Positions 16,395 through 25,743 are shown, counted from the stretch's first letter. The stretch: DNA of 33,038 nt from Candidatus Zhuqueibacterota bacterium (GCA_029262005.1 JAJDAG010000055.1:1-33038); one strand, 5' to 3'. Notes: a model not told the origin generated them from the letters alone. Translations and numbers: made by a program.

Positions 16395-16483
16395 ATTCCA
16401 GTCCGAATTGCCTGCAAGTTTAGTCCGGCCTGAGTGTTGCAAACGATTGTCAAACCCGGCAAGCTCTACACAAGCGCAATGGA

Positions 16484-17386
16484 TTACAGACTGACTATCA
16501 ATAATTCACTGAAGCCGCCACGTTCCTGGTTTTCAGGCCCATGAAAATTCAAACGCAGCGACCTTCCGGAAGCCAGTGGTGCGACCTTTACAAACGGTAA
16601 AGCCGAGTTTTTCGGATAATCAACTGTTTCCTCGAAAATCAATTGTCCGGTTGCATTCGGTCCGCTGTAAAGTTGAAATGTCACGGTGCCGAAACCGTAG
16701 CCTGTGCGTAAACCGGCATCTGCATGATGTGTGTTGTTTACGATGCCGCACACCGAGATAAACGTGTTGCTCGGCGCATTCCAGGTATAAGTTGATTCCT
16801 GCCCATCGGCGACAGTGCCCCCGGAGAACCAGGAAGTCCCAAACTCAAAGTCGATGCCCAGCGATGCTGGAAAACTGTTCTGATAAACCGATGAAGCAGA
16901 TACAGTTCCGGTATGCGCGACAAGATTTGGCGCCCTTAATGCAATAATAATGGGTACTTGTCTGATTTCGCCCGACGCTAGCGTCGTGGGATTTGACTTG
17001 CCCGAGAGGAACAAGTTGTTGCTTACATCCGTGGCAAAAACAATAATCTCGATGGTCTGAAAGTCTCCCGTGAGCGGAATATTCAATTCACCTTGTGCGA
17101 CATTCGTGTCAAATTGTTCGCTAAACACGATCTCGAGTTGTTGCAAATTAATCAGCACTTCGCGTGTGACGGCATCCAGGACGGAAATGGTTACATCGTC
17201 GATGGCTTGTGTTCCCAACTGTTTACCCAGAACACTTTCTGAAGGGCCAGCAGGGAAGTCAAGCGCAATTTGGATTTGTGCTGAGCCATTTGGACTGATA
17301 AGTTTATTTTCATTCTGACAACTGCTTGCCATCATAAAAACAACGAGAAATGGAGCTAAGGTCAACAGGGCTCTATATTTGTGCAT
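16484..17386 (-). CDS. Lipoprotein with a beta-sandwich C-terminal domain
   Basis: The 300-residue protein has a lipoprotein signal (hydrophobic 6-20, Cys23 in ASSC). The first half looks like an immunoglobulin-like or carboxypeptidase-regulatory-like beta domain (strands around DVTISVLD and QTIEIIVFATDVS). The second half (about 155-300) resembles a galactose-binding/discoidin-like fold, with SFPASLGIDFEFGTSWFSGG and a repeated aromatic pattern, but I cannot name the family with certainty. It is the last gene of the minus-strand kinase/CsgG cluster, 23 nt after the outer-membrane protein gene. A cell-surface or periplasmic binding role is inferred. Confidence 0.7.
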   Translation of the reverse strand: MHKYRALLTLAPFLVVFMMASSCQNENKLISPNGSAQIQIALDFPAGPSESVLGKQLGTQAIDDVTISVLDAVTREVLINLQQLEIVFSEQFDTNVAQGELNIPLTGDFQTIEIIVFATDVSNNLFLSGKSNPTTLASGEIRQVPIIIALRAPNLVAHTGTVSASSVYQNSFPASLGIDFEFGTSWFSGGTVADGQESTYTWNAPSNTFISVCGIVNNTHHADAGLRTGYGFGTVTFQLYSGPNATGQLIFEETVDYPKNSALPFVKVAPLASGRSLRLNFHGPENQERGGFSELLIVSL

Positions 17387-17409
17387 TTGATTGCCTCTTA
17401 CAATTTAGA

Positions 17410-18531
17410 TTAGAACCGGAAAGCAAATCCACCCGTAGCCTCAAGGCCTGTGATGTCGATTTCAGTGTCCGGGCCTGTGTTCAGGGTTCCCTTCAGGTAA
17501 ATGAATGTTGGGTCAAACGAGAAGTGACGTGCTAAGTTCAGCACGAAACCACCACCAAAGCCGTAGATTGTCGCCCCCTCCGCATCATTTAAAGTGTTGC
17601 TGTAAATTTGTGCCTTAACGACGGATTTTAGACTGAAGGTCTTGCCGGCCGGCAGGAAAATAGTTGCTCTCAAATCGAGTTCATTACCATTTGAGATTAA
17701 GGCGCTGTTGGTTGCAGTGTTATCCAGTCGCCATCGCTGTGTCGCCGAAAGAATGATCGGATTCAGGATGCCGAGAGGTAAGCGAATCTGCCCGCGTGCG
17801 AGAATTTTGTCTCCCGCTTCAAAAGGCTGCCCGTTCAGATCATCTTCCGTGTAGTTGGTGTAAATTAAATCAGCAAGCACTTTCCCTTTGCCGTTTGAAA
17901 TGTCAAATTCGCGCTCAACTCCAACGGTCAGATTCAGTTCGTTACCTGGCTTGATTTTGAAAATGCTGTTGTTGAAATCGGCCTCGTATTTGTTGCGTTT
18001 GGTGTAGCCTGCGCCAAGCCCGACCACCCAGGAATTGACTTCCTGAGCAACCGCTAAACCAACGCTGATACTGCTGCCTGAGCCAAAACTGGCAACAGGA
18101 TTGTTCAATGGTCGATTTGCAGCCAGACCCGCCATCGCCAGTTCTTTTGTTTCCAGGCTTGTTTCTCCGGTGGGTACGCCAACGCCAACCGTTAGCAGCG
18201 CCAGATTGTTGCCGAGCATGAGGGAGCCGCGTACAAAAGTGTCGCTCAAGTTGTAGTAATAGACATTTTCTTTGTCGGTTTGTTCGATTACGCTCACGAA
18301 CGGCGATGTGATGACATCCACGCCGAACCGTGAACCAAGCGCCATTGAATAGGTGACCGGCGCTGCGACTTGTGCATATTTTTTAAGACCTGCACCATCC
18401 CCGAAAGTCCATAATTTGGCATGAACACTCGGCTTGAAATATTGAAACCGGATAAACTCCAACTGATTGATTTGAGCGCTTACAGTTGCTGCTGAGAGCA
18501 GCGCAGTTAGCAGACAAATTATTTTTTTCAT
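17410..18531 (-). CDS. Outer-membrane barrel protein of unknown family
   Basis: The protein is 373 residues from MKKIICLLTALLSA (ATG at 18531; an ATG at 18540 would add three residues). The signal peptide ends near AATVSAQ. The rest is built of alternating hydrophobic/polar strands typical of 12-16-stranded barrels, and it ends TGGFAFRF with the C-terminal aromatic residue expected for BAM recognition. It lies 77 nt after the TPR/CsgG lipoprotein gene and 23 nt before the lipoprotein gene, so it is probably co-transcribed. A transport or structural role in the kinase-CsgG module is possible. Confidence 0.75.
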   Translation of the reverse strand: MKKIICLLTALLSAATVSAQINQLEFIRFQYFKPSVHAKLWTFGDGAGLKKYAQVAAPVTYSMALGSRFGVDVITSPFVSVIEQTDKENVYYYNLSDTFVRGSLMLGNNLALLTVGVGVPTGETSLETKELAMAGLAANRPLNNPVASFGSGSSISVGLAVAQEVNSWVVGLGAGYTKRNKYEADFNNSIFKIKPGNELNLTVGVEREFDISNGKGKVLADLIYTNYTEDDLNGQPFEAGDKILARGQIRLPLGILNPIILSATQRWRLDNTATNSALISNGNELDLRATIFLPAGKTFSLKSVVKAQIYSNTLNDAEGATIYGFGGGFVLNLARHFSFDPTFIYLKGTLNTGPDTEIDITGLEATGGFAFRF

Positions 18532-18608
18532 AATTCTCACTCCGACTATTCGTCGTTTGTGGAGCCTTTATTTTTATGTTTCAGATTTAGGCTCGCAGTT
18601 TCAGTCGC

Positions 18609-19967
18609 TTAATTGTTGCGGGGCAAAGGAATAACAATTGGAACCACTGCATTGTTCAAAGTTGCATTGTCTGAACCGGTTCCTTCCTGCAGCGCTTCCC
18701 TGGTGTCATTGTCGCCATGTGAAATTTGGCCGTTTTGGGCTGCAAAACTTGTATTCAACAACCTTGAAGTTCTGTTGGCTCCAAGCGCTTCATCGAAGTG
18801 AGACTCAAAGTCCGACTCAAGCTCTGCTGTTTCCATCTTGGGTGTTTCGGCAGCCTTTTTGGCCATGTCTACTTCCTCGAGGTTTTGCTTTGCCAGTCCA
18901 AAAGCTGGGTCGAGCTCAAGGGCTTTTTCATATTCAGCATGTGCCTCTGTAAACATTTTGCGATCTTCGAAATCCAGGCCGCGGGAATATGCGATAAAAG
19001 CCAACAACGATTCGGTCTGGACTTTTTTAATTGCTTCGCGCTCTTCTTGCGTAAGCTCAACGCCCAACTCATCGATAATTTCAAACGCCAGATTTTTCTC
19101 CATTTTGAAAATAGCGTTCAATTCTCCTGTGATTTCATCAATATTCGAGACCTCGGTTGAGGCGGTTTCAGCAAGTGAGGCGTCGATTCTCAGATTCTCA
19201 TCCGTCAAAGATGTGAAGCCGCCTTGAACGAGTTTACTGGCGCCAATGAGCTTGCCAACGCGGGGTGAGGAGTCTTTTTCAACCATGCCGGTGGTTCCGA
19301 GTTTTAGCTCCTCAAGAAGCCTTTGCAGTCGCAGCCGTTCAACCACGCGCAGTTGTTTTGCTTTGGCCAGATCTGTAATCAGCATCTGGGTTAGTCCCTT
19401 TTGCAGAGGATTTAGCTCGGCCTTGTCGCTAAAATTTTGGAAATAAAGGACCGCTACGGAATTGGCTGGAATGGATTCTACCTCAATGGCTTTTTCCTGC
19501 GCAAACGATTGCGCCACAGCCCTGGTGATCTGTTCGCTGTTCAACTGTTTGATTCTGATGGCAATATTTTGCTTGAAATATTTTGAGCGACTTAACTCAA
19601 CATAATTCTTGTACTCGCCAATGGCTTTGTCCAGCAGGCCCTGCTTTTCGTAGGACAAACCCAGGTAGAAAATGGTCTTGCCATCTGTCGGTTGAATCGT
19701 TTTGGCCTGGGATAGCTTTTCAATGGCCTCATCAATTCGCTTGGTCTTGTAATAACCAACCCCGAGATCGCGCTTGATGCGGTCATCTTCAGGGTTATCG
19801 ACCTCTGCCTGCTCCAACAGTTCAATTGCGGGTGTGTACTCATTCTTGTTTAGATGATTGAGCCCCTTTTGATAGGTGCTCACCGCGCAATTTGATGATA
19901 AAAAGAAACAGGTGAAGAGAGATAAAAAGGCAGCGGATCGAACATGACTCTGCAGTAGTTTTAGCAT
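18609..19967 (-). CDS. TPR protein with CsgG-like domain, probable lipoprotein
   Basis: The 452-residue protein starts with a hydrophobic signal and Cys27 (SSNC; the Asn before Cys is atypical for a lipobox). Three TPR-like repeats follow (about 28-128), then a CsgG/FlgO-like domain (about 168-310). Family marks include VAVLYFQNFSD, RVVERLRLQRLLEEL and a KLIGASKLVQGGF strand. Another TPR (about 320-365) and an Asp/Glu- and Asn-rich tail end the protein. CsgG-like proteins assemble at the outer membrane, either as secretion channels or as periplasmic scaffolds. A good ribosome site (AGGATAGGT) precedes the ATG. It lies 226 nt after the second CsgG gene, separated from it by a palindrome. Confidence 0.82.
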   Translation of the reverse strand: MLKLLQSHVRSAAFLSLFTCFFLSSNCAVSTYQKGLNHLNKNEYTPAIELLEQAEVDNPEDDRIKRDLGVGYYKTKRIDEAIEKLSQAKTIQPTDGKTIFYLGLSYEKQGLLDKAIGEYKNYVELSRSKYFKQNIAIRIKQLNSEQITRAVAQSFAQEKAIEVESIPANSVAVLYFQNFSDKAELNPLQKGLTQMLITDLAKAKQLRVVERLRLQRLLEELKLGTTGMVEKDSSPRVGKLIGASKLVQGGFTSLTDENLRIDASLAETASTEVSNIDEITGELNAIFKMEKNLAFEIIDELGVELTQEEREAIKKVQTESLLAFIAYSRGLDFEDRKMFTEAHAEYEKALELDPAFGLAKQNLEEVDMAKKAAETPKMETAELESDFESHFDEALGANRTSRLLNTSFAAQNGQISHGDNDTREALQEGTGSDNATLNNAVVPIVIPLPRNN

Positions 19968-20027
19968 ACCTATCCTCCGTTTTTTATGACTGGTTGAGCC
20001 GTTTTAGAGTAACTATCCAGACTCTGG

Positions 20028-20064
20028 TGAACTCTGACAGGGTTTTAAACCCTGTCAGAGTTCA
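20028..20064. repeat. Perfect 18-bp palindrome between the two CsgG-like genes
   Basis: TGAACTCTGACAGGGTTT is followed after one base by its exact reverse complement. It sits in the 226-nt gap between the two CsgG-like genes and is far longer than a usual terminator stem. It has no T-run. It is likely a dispersed extragenic palindromic repeat; it may also attenuate or stabilise the transcript crossing this gap. Confidence 0.8.
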
Positions 20065-20193
20065 ATTTGCAAGAAGGTCTGAACAAATTACATTAAAATT
20101 AAAGTAAATTGCTGTGAATCAAAAAGAGTCCTGCTAAAAGAACCCGGACTAATCGACTTAAATTCTGCTTATTACAAGTCCGGCATCGGCCGG

Positions 20194-21231
20194 TCAACTT
20201 TTATCCAATGCCAGCGGCTTCAGCACATTGACCATTTCCTGGGCTTTGGTAAAGTCCGGTGCTTGCTTCAGCGCCAGTTGCAGGCTGTTGAGCGCATCCT
20301 GATATTGTTCCTGATTGGCTTTTGACATGGCGTCTCCAAACAAAGCAACTGCTTCAATCGGAATTTCTTCGCGTCCGAGTTTATCTAATTGTTTTGCATC
20401 AGCTTTGCCTATGGCGATATCCAGGTCGCTTGTGATTTTCAATGTCAGTTCCCTGGCCAGGTCAAACAGATTGTCAGGCTTGCCATCCACGGAAAATGTT
20501 TTGAGAATTTCGCCTGTTTCAGTCTGCACCAGGCGTGCGTCGATGCGAAATGTTTTGCCGACTTGAATGAAACTGCCAAACACAAATGAGTGTGCGCCCA
20601 GCAGTTTGCCCAGCCGTGGGGCGGAGGCGGCATCAACCACCTTTTGCTCGCCGACTTTTTTGGCTGAAAGCTCAAGTTCATCCAAAATGAACCGCAGGCG
20701 CTCACGCTCAACCACTTTCAAGTTACTGATGACCGAGAAATCGTTGATGATAATCTTGGAAAGGGCATTGCCCAGGTTTTCATATTTCTCTGCATTATCA
20801 ATAGAGTTGTTTTCGAAATCCATGATGGCGATGGTCTTGAGCTCGGACCCTTCCGACGAAACCTTCAGGCTCTGACCAACTGCTTTAAGCGTTTTGAAAT
20901 ACTCGCTCATCAGACGCTGGTGCGGCCACCACTGGTCGTTGGGGCGATAGTCAGGTGATTTTTGCAACATTCTGGTAAACACTGCGCGCACTTTTTCTGT
21001 GTTGTCTTTGGAAAGATAGGCGACTGCCAGATACTCATTTGCTGTCAGGTAATCTTCTTTGCCAAGAACTTCTGTGACAAGCAGGGTTTCCAACTGGTCA
21101 ATGGCCTTTTGGAATCTGCCATTATTAAAGTGGGAGACGGCTTCATCCAAACCGATGTCACCGGAAAAGCACGGCACAACAGTCATGAGGCAAAGCAAGG
21201 TTGTCGCAAGCAAAAATTTTATCTTTTTCAT
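20194..21231 (-). CDS. Exported TPR protein with CsgG/FlgO-like domain
   Basis: The protein is 345 residues from MKKIKFLL (21231), with a signal peptide ending near VVPCFSG (17-24). TPR-like repeats cover about 28-120, including the DQWWPHQRL block. A CsgG/FlgO-like domain follows (about 132-270): KTIAIMDFENNS, LKVVERERLRFILDELELS, LGKLLGAHSFVFGSF and FRIDARLVQTETGEIL. A last TPR lies at about 285-335. It starts 21 nt after the stop of the PEGA kinase, which supports one operon. It is a paralogue of the next gene downstream, sharing the RVVER-type block and domain order. Confidence 0.85.
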   Translation of the reverse strand: MKKIKFLLATTLLCLMTVVPCFSGDIGLDEAVSHFNNGRFQKAIDQLETLLVTEVLGKEDYLTANEYLAVAYLSKDNTEKVRAVFTRMLQKSPDYRPNDQWWPHQRLMSEYFKTLKAVGQSLKVSSEGSELKTIAIMDFENNSIDNAEKYENLGNALSKIIINDFSVISNLKVVERERLRFILDELELSAKKVGEQKVVDAASAPRLGKLLGAHSFVFGSFIQVGKTFRIDARLVQTETGEILKTFSVDGKPDNLFDLARELTLKITSDLDIAIGKADAKQLDKLGREEIPIEAVALFGDAMSKANQEQYQDALNSLQLALKQAPDFTKAQEMVNVLKPLALDKS

Positions 21232-21252
21232 TTTGAACTCCAAAGCTTGTTT

Positions 21253-23073
21253 CTATTTTTTGGTAAACACGAACTTCAAGGTTTGATTGCCGCCACTTTC
21301 AAGAACAATCGTCTTTTTAGAATCTTTGGCATTATAACCAAATAGTTTTGCTTCGATTGTGTACTCTCCGCGTTCGAGGGGGAGCGATTTTGGTGTCTGC
21401 CCGGAACGTCTTCCATCTACGAAAATTTCCGCAAATGCCATGGATTCTGTATCGCCTGTCTGAATAACAGCAGAAACCGACAGTGTTGCCGGAGATTCCT
21501 CTACAAGCTTGCGATTAACCGACTGCTTGCCGTTTTCAGTTAGTTTGACGTTTGCGGAGTCGGGAAAATATCCTGCAAGTGCCAGGCGAATTTTGTAGTT
21601 ACCCGGGTTAATTTTTGTGAAGGAAAAGGGTGTTTTGCGGCTGGTGAGTGAATCGTTCAGGTCGATATTGGCGCCCGGTGGTTCCGAGGTCACAATGAGC
21701 TGGCCAAACTTTTGCAATTCAACCAGGGGCTGCTTTTCAGAAGTTTTCGAGTTTGCCAGGGGGCGCTTGGTTGGTGCCTTTCGGTTTGAGTTATCAGAGT
21801 CGAGTTCGGCTTTGAAAGTTTTTTTCTTTTCAATGCCGGCAGCCAACGATGCTTCCGGTTCATTGGTGACGTTTTCATTTTCTGGTGCAGCGTCACCGGT
21901 CTTTTGTTGGCTTGAGACCGCAATTATTCCAGGTTTGGCCTGGGTTCCGGTTTCGTCTGTTGCTCTGGAAAAAGATTGGGTTGATATTTTGTTTGAATCT
22001 GATTTTACAAAATTACTTGCTTCCTGAGCGGTTGAGTCGATCTGCGTAAACGCCGGCCGGGTCGGTTCGCGGGGTTCTTTGCCAAAGTAGTTGATGGCGG
22101 CAAAAGCCGAAACCGCCACTGCCACCAGGGCAAAAGCGATTTTTGCATTACCAGCTCTCTTTTTTGGGGTAGCCGTTTGTTGCCGTAAAGTTTGTTTTGC
22201 CGGCGGCATGATGACGGTGTTGATTGCATCGGTGTTCACGGGTTGCAGAATCGGAATGGCGTCAATATCAGTCAGCAAATCCTGAGTGGATGCGTGCCGC
22301 TGTTCAATGTCTTTGTGAAAAGCTTTGGCGAAAATGGCTTGCAATTCTTCCGGTAAATCTTGATTGTATTCGACCACCGGCGTGGGGGATTCGTTGACGA
22401 TGTTGTAAAGCATGGACATCTTGTCATCGCCTTTAAACGGCAGGCTGCCCGTGAGCATTTCATAAAGAATAACACTGACGGCCCAGACATCGCAGCGGTG
22501 ATCAACCTCGTTGCCCTTTACCTGTTCCGGCGACATGTAGCCGGGCGTTCCCATTGAAGTGCCGGGTTGCGTGATGCGCGTTAGGCCACCCAACTTGGCC
22601 AGCCCGAAATCTACCACCTTGACAAAGCCTTTCTCCGTCAACATGATGTTGGCGGGCTTGACATCGCGGTGAACAACGCCGTGCGCATGGGCTTCCTGCA
22701 GGCCATGTGCAATCTGTCGGGCAATGTCAATGGATTCATCAATTGGCAGGCAGCCTTTGTCGATTTTGTCCTGGAGGGTTTCGCCGGCGTAATAGGCCAT
22801 GGCGATAAACATTTCGCCATCTTCTGTTTCGTTGATTTCGTGAATCGTGCCAACCCGTGGGTGATCGAGCTGTGCTGCTGAGCGGGCTTCCTGCCAGAAA
22901 CGTGCTTTGCTTTCCTCATCCAGAGCCAAATTGACGGGCATCAATTTTAATGCTACAATGCGTTTGAGTTTGGTGTCTTCCGCTTTGTACACGACTCCCA
23001 TACCACCGCCGCCAAGCCGCGCGAGGATTTTATAATGGGAAATCGTTCTACCTATTCTGGGATCTGAGTTCAT
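21253..23073 (-). CDS. Membrane Ser/Thr protein kinase with C-terminal PEGA domains
   Basis: The 606-residue Hanks-type kinase has a catalytic domain at about 14-272. The Gly loop is LGGGGMGVVYK (20-30), Lys43 sits in VALK, the HRDVKPAN catalytic loop has Asp137, DFG is at 155-157, and GTPGYMSPEQ at 175-184. A single membrane segment follows (311-330). A long Ser/Thr/Glu-rich linker leads to two PEGA-type domains (about 455-525 and 530-606), which are extracytoplasmic if the helix spans the membrane. PEGA domains are thought to sense or bind envelope components. It is the first gene of the minus-strand cluster, with the CsgG-like gene 21 nt downstream, suggesting that kinase signalling and these envelope proteins act together. 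Confidence 0.95.
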   Translation of the reverse strand: MNSDPRIGRTISHYKILARLGGGGMGVVYKAEDTKLKRIVALKLMPVNLALDEESKARFWQEARSAAQLDHPRVGTIHEINETEDGEMFIAMAYYAGETLQDKIDKGCLPIDESIDIARQIAHGLQEAHAHGVVHRDVKPANIMLTEKGFVKVVDFGLAKLGGLTRITQPGTSMGTPGYMSPEQVKGNEVDHRCDVWAVSVILYEMLTGSLPFKGDDKMSMLYNIVNESPTPVVEYNQDLPEELQAIFAKAFHKDIEQRHASTQDLLTDIDAIPILQPVNTDAINTVIMPPAKQTLRQQTATPKKRAGNAKIAFALVAVAVSAFAAINYFGKEPREPTRPAFTQIDSTAQEASNFVKSDSNKISTQSFSRATDETGTQAKPGIIAVSSQQKTGDAAPENENVTNEPEASLAAGIEKKKTFKAELDSDNSNRKAPTKRPLANSKTSEKQPLVELQKFGQLIVTSEPPGANIDLNDSLTSRKTPFSFTKINPGNYKIRLALAGYFPDSANVKLTENGKQSVNRKLVEESPATLSVSAVIQTGDTESMAFAEIFVDGRRSGQTPKSLPLERGEYTIEAKLFGYNAKDSKKTIVLESGGNQTLKFVFTKK

Positions 23074-23455
23074 TGAAGATTTTACGTTTACTCAGGTTTG
23101 TTTGAGCCTAAACCACACCGGGTGACTGAGCAGTTATGTTCAATCTATTAATTTGAATCTAATAACTTGTGCCAAAGATGCAAGTTCTTTGTTCTCTGCA
23201 AACAGCTCGAAAGTAGGGTACATTGTTGAGTTAATACCACCTTCCAAAAAGGCGTCTAATTTAACCGGCATTTGTCAGGACGATTTCTTGCTGGCTCCGG
23301 CAAGTGCAAAAAAATGAATATATTTTGGTCAATGCCAACATAATGATTAATGTTTCAATAAATGCTTGCCACATATAATACACTTGAAAGTTGTTTTTGC
23401 GTTTCTATCTTCTATAAGTGTAAAGAAAGCCTAACCCAAAAAGCGAAGGCGGAAA
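23074..23455. other. Divergent intergenic region, kinase / lytic transglycosylase
   Basis: This 382-nt AT-rich gap lies between divergent genes. A TATAAT at 23374-23379 faces the transglycosylase gene but lacks a convincing -35. No dyad long enough to call an operator and no RNA gene was seen. Confidence 0.45.
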
Positions 23456-24970
23456 ATGGAATTTGAATTGAAAAACTGGTTGGTCAGGTTTAAACTTTTC
23501 GCAACCAATAGATTTGCACTCTTTATTTTTGGTACATTGATTGGTTCGCTGCTCACGATTGGTTTAACTCGTTACCCTTTGGATCTGGCCAGTTTTTTGC
23601 CGGCAGCGGGTGAGGAGAGGCAGAAAGTCGAGCTGGACTTTAAATTTTCGCCCATTGAATTGCCGGAAAATGCACGCATTCAGGCGCGCAGAAAGTCTTT
23701 TCTTAAACCAGGCGCACGTGTTGACTTGCTAAAAAGTTATGAGCGTTCCGGGCAGTATTTATCGATGATTTCTGCCATTCTTGAGGAATATAGTTTGCCG
23801 AATCATCTGGTTTGCCTGCCAATTCTTGAAAGCAGATACTTGACGCAAAGTAGGTCCAGTGCCGGAGCAGTGGGGCTGTGGCAACTTATGCCGGGTACGG
23901 CTTCCGAGTTTGGCTTGAAATATAATCGCTGGGTTGACGAACGCCGCGATCCTGAAAAATCCACGATTGTAGCTGCTGAGTATCTCCGGTATCTTTATGA
24001 TCGGTTCGGGAATTGGGATCTTGCTTTGGCGGCATATAATTGCGGGCCTGCGCAACTTAAACGCGTTATGCGCCGTGAGAAAACCAATGATTTTTGGCAG
24101 TTGCGACGGCTCCCGCGTGAGACTCGAAATTTTGTGCCTAACTTTTACGCCATATTGGATATTCTCATTAATCACGAGAAATATGGTATTCGTTTGCCCG
24201 ACCTGAATAAGCCTGTGGATTATGAGACCATTGACATTAAGGCAACCTTTTCGGTTGACCAAATTGCACGACTTGCGAACGTGTCACCGGCAATCATTAA
24301 AAAATTTAATCCAGCGCTGTTAGGCAACCTGGCGCCCAGTGGTACTTACCCGATTCGTGTGCCGATGGGTGTAAAAGATCAGTTTTTGGAACAGTATGAA
24401 AAGAATCCACTGGACAGAGTGGAGATTACTTACGCGAGCCACAAGGTTCGCCGGGGGGATACGCTGGTGAAGATCGCCAACCGCTACGGCACCACAGTGC
24501 ATGCAATTATGGCGGATAATAATCTCAGGAGCGCCCGTTGGATTAAGGCCGGCATGAAATTGCGCATTGCGCAAGTAACCGTCACCAAAGCATCGGTGCC
24601 GGATAGTGCGCTGGTGGCTATTGCGGCGCAAGACAATGCTTCTGAAAAGGACAAATTGAAATTTGTTTATCGTGTGGAAAGAGATGGTTTGTCGCTCAAG
24701 ACTTTGCAGCGCTATTACGCGGTATCGAGCGAAGAAATTATCGCCTGGAATCCGGGACTGCAGCCGGATAATCTGCAACAAGGAGATGAGCTGCGCATTT
24801 TTAAGTCGCTGAAAAATGTTGGTCTTCACCGGACTCGGCGTGGCGATTCGCTCTGGAAACTTGCGCGAAGATACAGTACCACTGTTGGCAGCTTAAAGCG
24901 CTGGAATCAACTTCGTGGCTCGCGAATATACCCCGGGAGAAACTTGATTGTGAGTTTAACCCGGCCCTAG
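23456..24970 (+). CDS. Membrane-bound lytic transglycosylase with three LysM domains (MltD-like)
   Basis: The 504-residue protein has an N-terminal membrane segment (about 20-38) and an SLT catalytic domain (about 100-235). LPILESRY contains the probable catalytic Glu125, and SSAGAVGLWQLMPGTA (134-149) and LAAYNCGP (191-198) follow. Three LysM peptidoglycan-binding repeats lie at roughly 322-369, 400-447 and 456-501; the first and third begin with the HKVRRGDTL or HRTRRGDSL type motif, and the middle one is more diverged. It cleaves the glycan strands of peptidoglycan in the periplasm. This domain order matches MltD/DNLP-type enzymes. It is divergent from the kinase and has its own promoter region. 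Confidence 0.95.
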   Translation: MEFELKNWLVRFKLFATNRFALFIFGTLIGSLLTIGLTRYPLDLASFLPAAGEERQKVELDFKFSPIELPENARIQARRKSFLKPGARVDLLKSYERSGQYLSMISAILEEYSLPNHLVCLPILESRYLTQSRSSAGAVGLWQLMPGTASEFGLKYNRWVDERRDPEKSTIVAAEYLRYLYDRFGNWDLALAAYNCGPAQLKRVMRREKTNDFWQLRRLPRETRNFVPNFYAILDILINHEKYGIRLPDLNKPVDYETIDIKATFSVDQIARLANVSPAIIKKFNPALLGNLAPSGTYPIRVPMGVKDQFLEQYEKNPLDRVEITYASHKVRRGDTLVKIANRYGTTVHAIMADNNLRSARWIKAGMKLRIAQVTVTKASVPDSALVAIAAQDNASEKDKLKFVYRVERDGLSLKTLQRYYAVSSEEIIAWNPGLQPDNLQQGDELRIFKSLKNVGLHRTRRGDSLWKLARRYSTTVGSLKRWNQLRGSRIYPGRNLIVSLTRP

Positions 24971-25100
24971 TGGCTTTATGGCGTTTTGCTGTGGGAGATG
25001 ATTCTTTTGCCGGGATTAACCCGGATAGACAGGATAATAATCCTGAGACGGATTTTAGTAAAGCAGAGTTCGAATTGGCGAAACAATGGAGAGCAGTTCT

Positions 25101-25514
25101 ATGAAAGAGTCAAGTGCCGCGAAATCTTTGACAATCATTGCCGCAGTTAATTTATTGATTGCTTTGGTCCCACTGTTTGCTGTGATTTATTTCAAACAGT
25201 CGGCTGCTTATTTTGCTTACGCGGCAATCTTTATTGGCTTTTTTACATTTTTTAGTTTTCTCTGGTACGGGTGCAAAAACTCAGGCAAAACCATTATCAC
25301 GGCGGATATATTGCGAACCGCCATTACCGTTTCTTTTGTGCTTGTCTACATTTATGTTGTCGGATTGACTGTCTTTTTCAGGTCGTGGTCTGAAAAAACG
25401 CAACCTTTGACGCAAACGATGGTCACGAATTTCACCACTATTGTCGGCGTGGTTATCGCGTTTTATTTCACAGCCTCAGCAATCGTTGAGAAAGGCAAAG
25501 ATGCGGAGAAATAA
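25101..25514 (+). CDS. Small four-helix inner-membrane protein, unknown
   Basis: The protein is 137 residues from the ATG at 25101, which has GGAGAG 7 nt upstream; an ATG at 25086 overlaps that site. Four hydrophobic helices are seen at about 9-28, 35-56, 66-92 and 108-128, and the tail is charged. No family is recognised and no catalytic motif is visible. It follows the transglycosylase by 130 nt in the same orientation and may be co-transcribed. Confidence 0.7.
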   Translation: MKESSAAKSLTIIAAVNLLIALVPLFAVIYFKQSAAYFAYAAIFIGFFTFFSFLWYGCKNSGKTIITADILRTAITVSFVLVYIYVVGLTVFFRSWSEKTQPLTQTMVTNFTTIVGVVIAFYFTASAIVEKGKDAEK

Positions 25515-25597
25515 CCAGGCAGCGTTTAAGTCAGCGGTGCGGCTTTTGCGTTCAATGGATTTATTGACCTTCTGCACCGGACGGTATTTCATTAGCG

Positions 25598-25743
25598 TGT
25601 CATTCCCCCCATGCTTTTACCGGGAATCCGGAAAAGACAACCGGTTCGGCAAACTTGATATTTGGTTTATTGAATGCACAGTTGTTTAACGGCAAATTTT
25701 GTACTATGAAGTGGATGCCCGATTGAAGATTTCGGGCATGACA
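25598..25743. repeat. Imperfect palindromic element with GTCATTCCC ends
   Basis: GTCATTCCC at 25599-25607 faces GGGCATGAC at 25734-25742 (one mismatch). Further in, GGGAATCC (25622-25629) faces GGATGCCC (25713-25720), again with one mismatch. The outer base pair (25598/25743) extends the repeat. The ~145-bp size and nested arm structure resemble the element at 28996-29137 and the widely dispersed GTCATTCC-type extragenic repeats of many bacteria. It encodes no transposase, so it would be a non-autonomous element if mobile. Confidence 0.55.

Noticed and set aside
20180-20193. Small CCGGC/GCCGG hairpin right after the CsgG-like stop as a terminator
   Set aside because: The stem is 5 bp without a T-run, too weak to claim termination.
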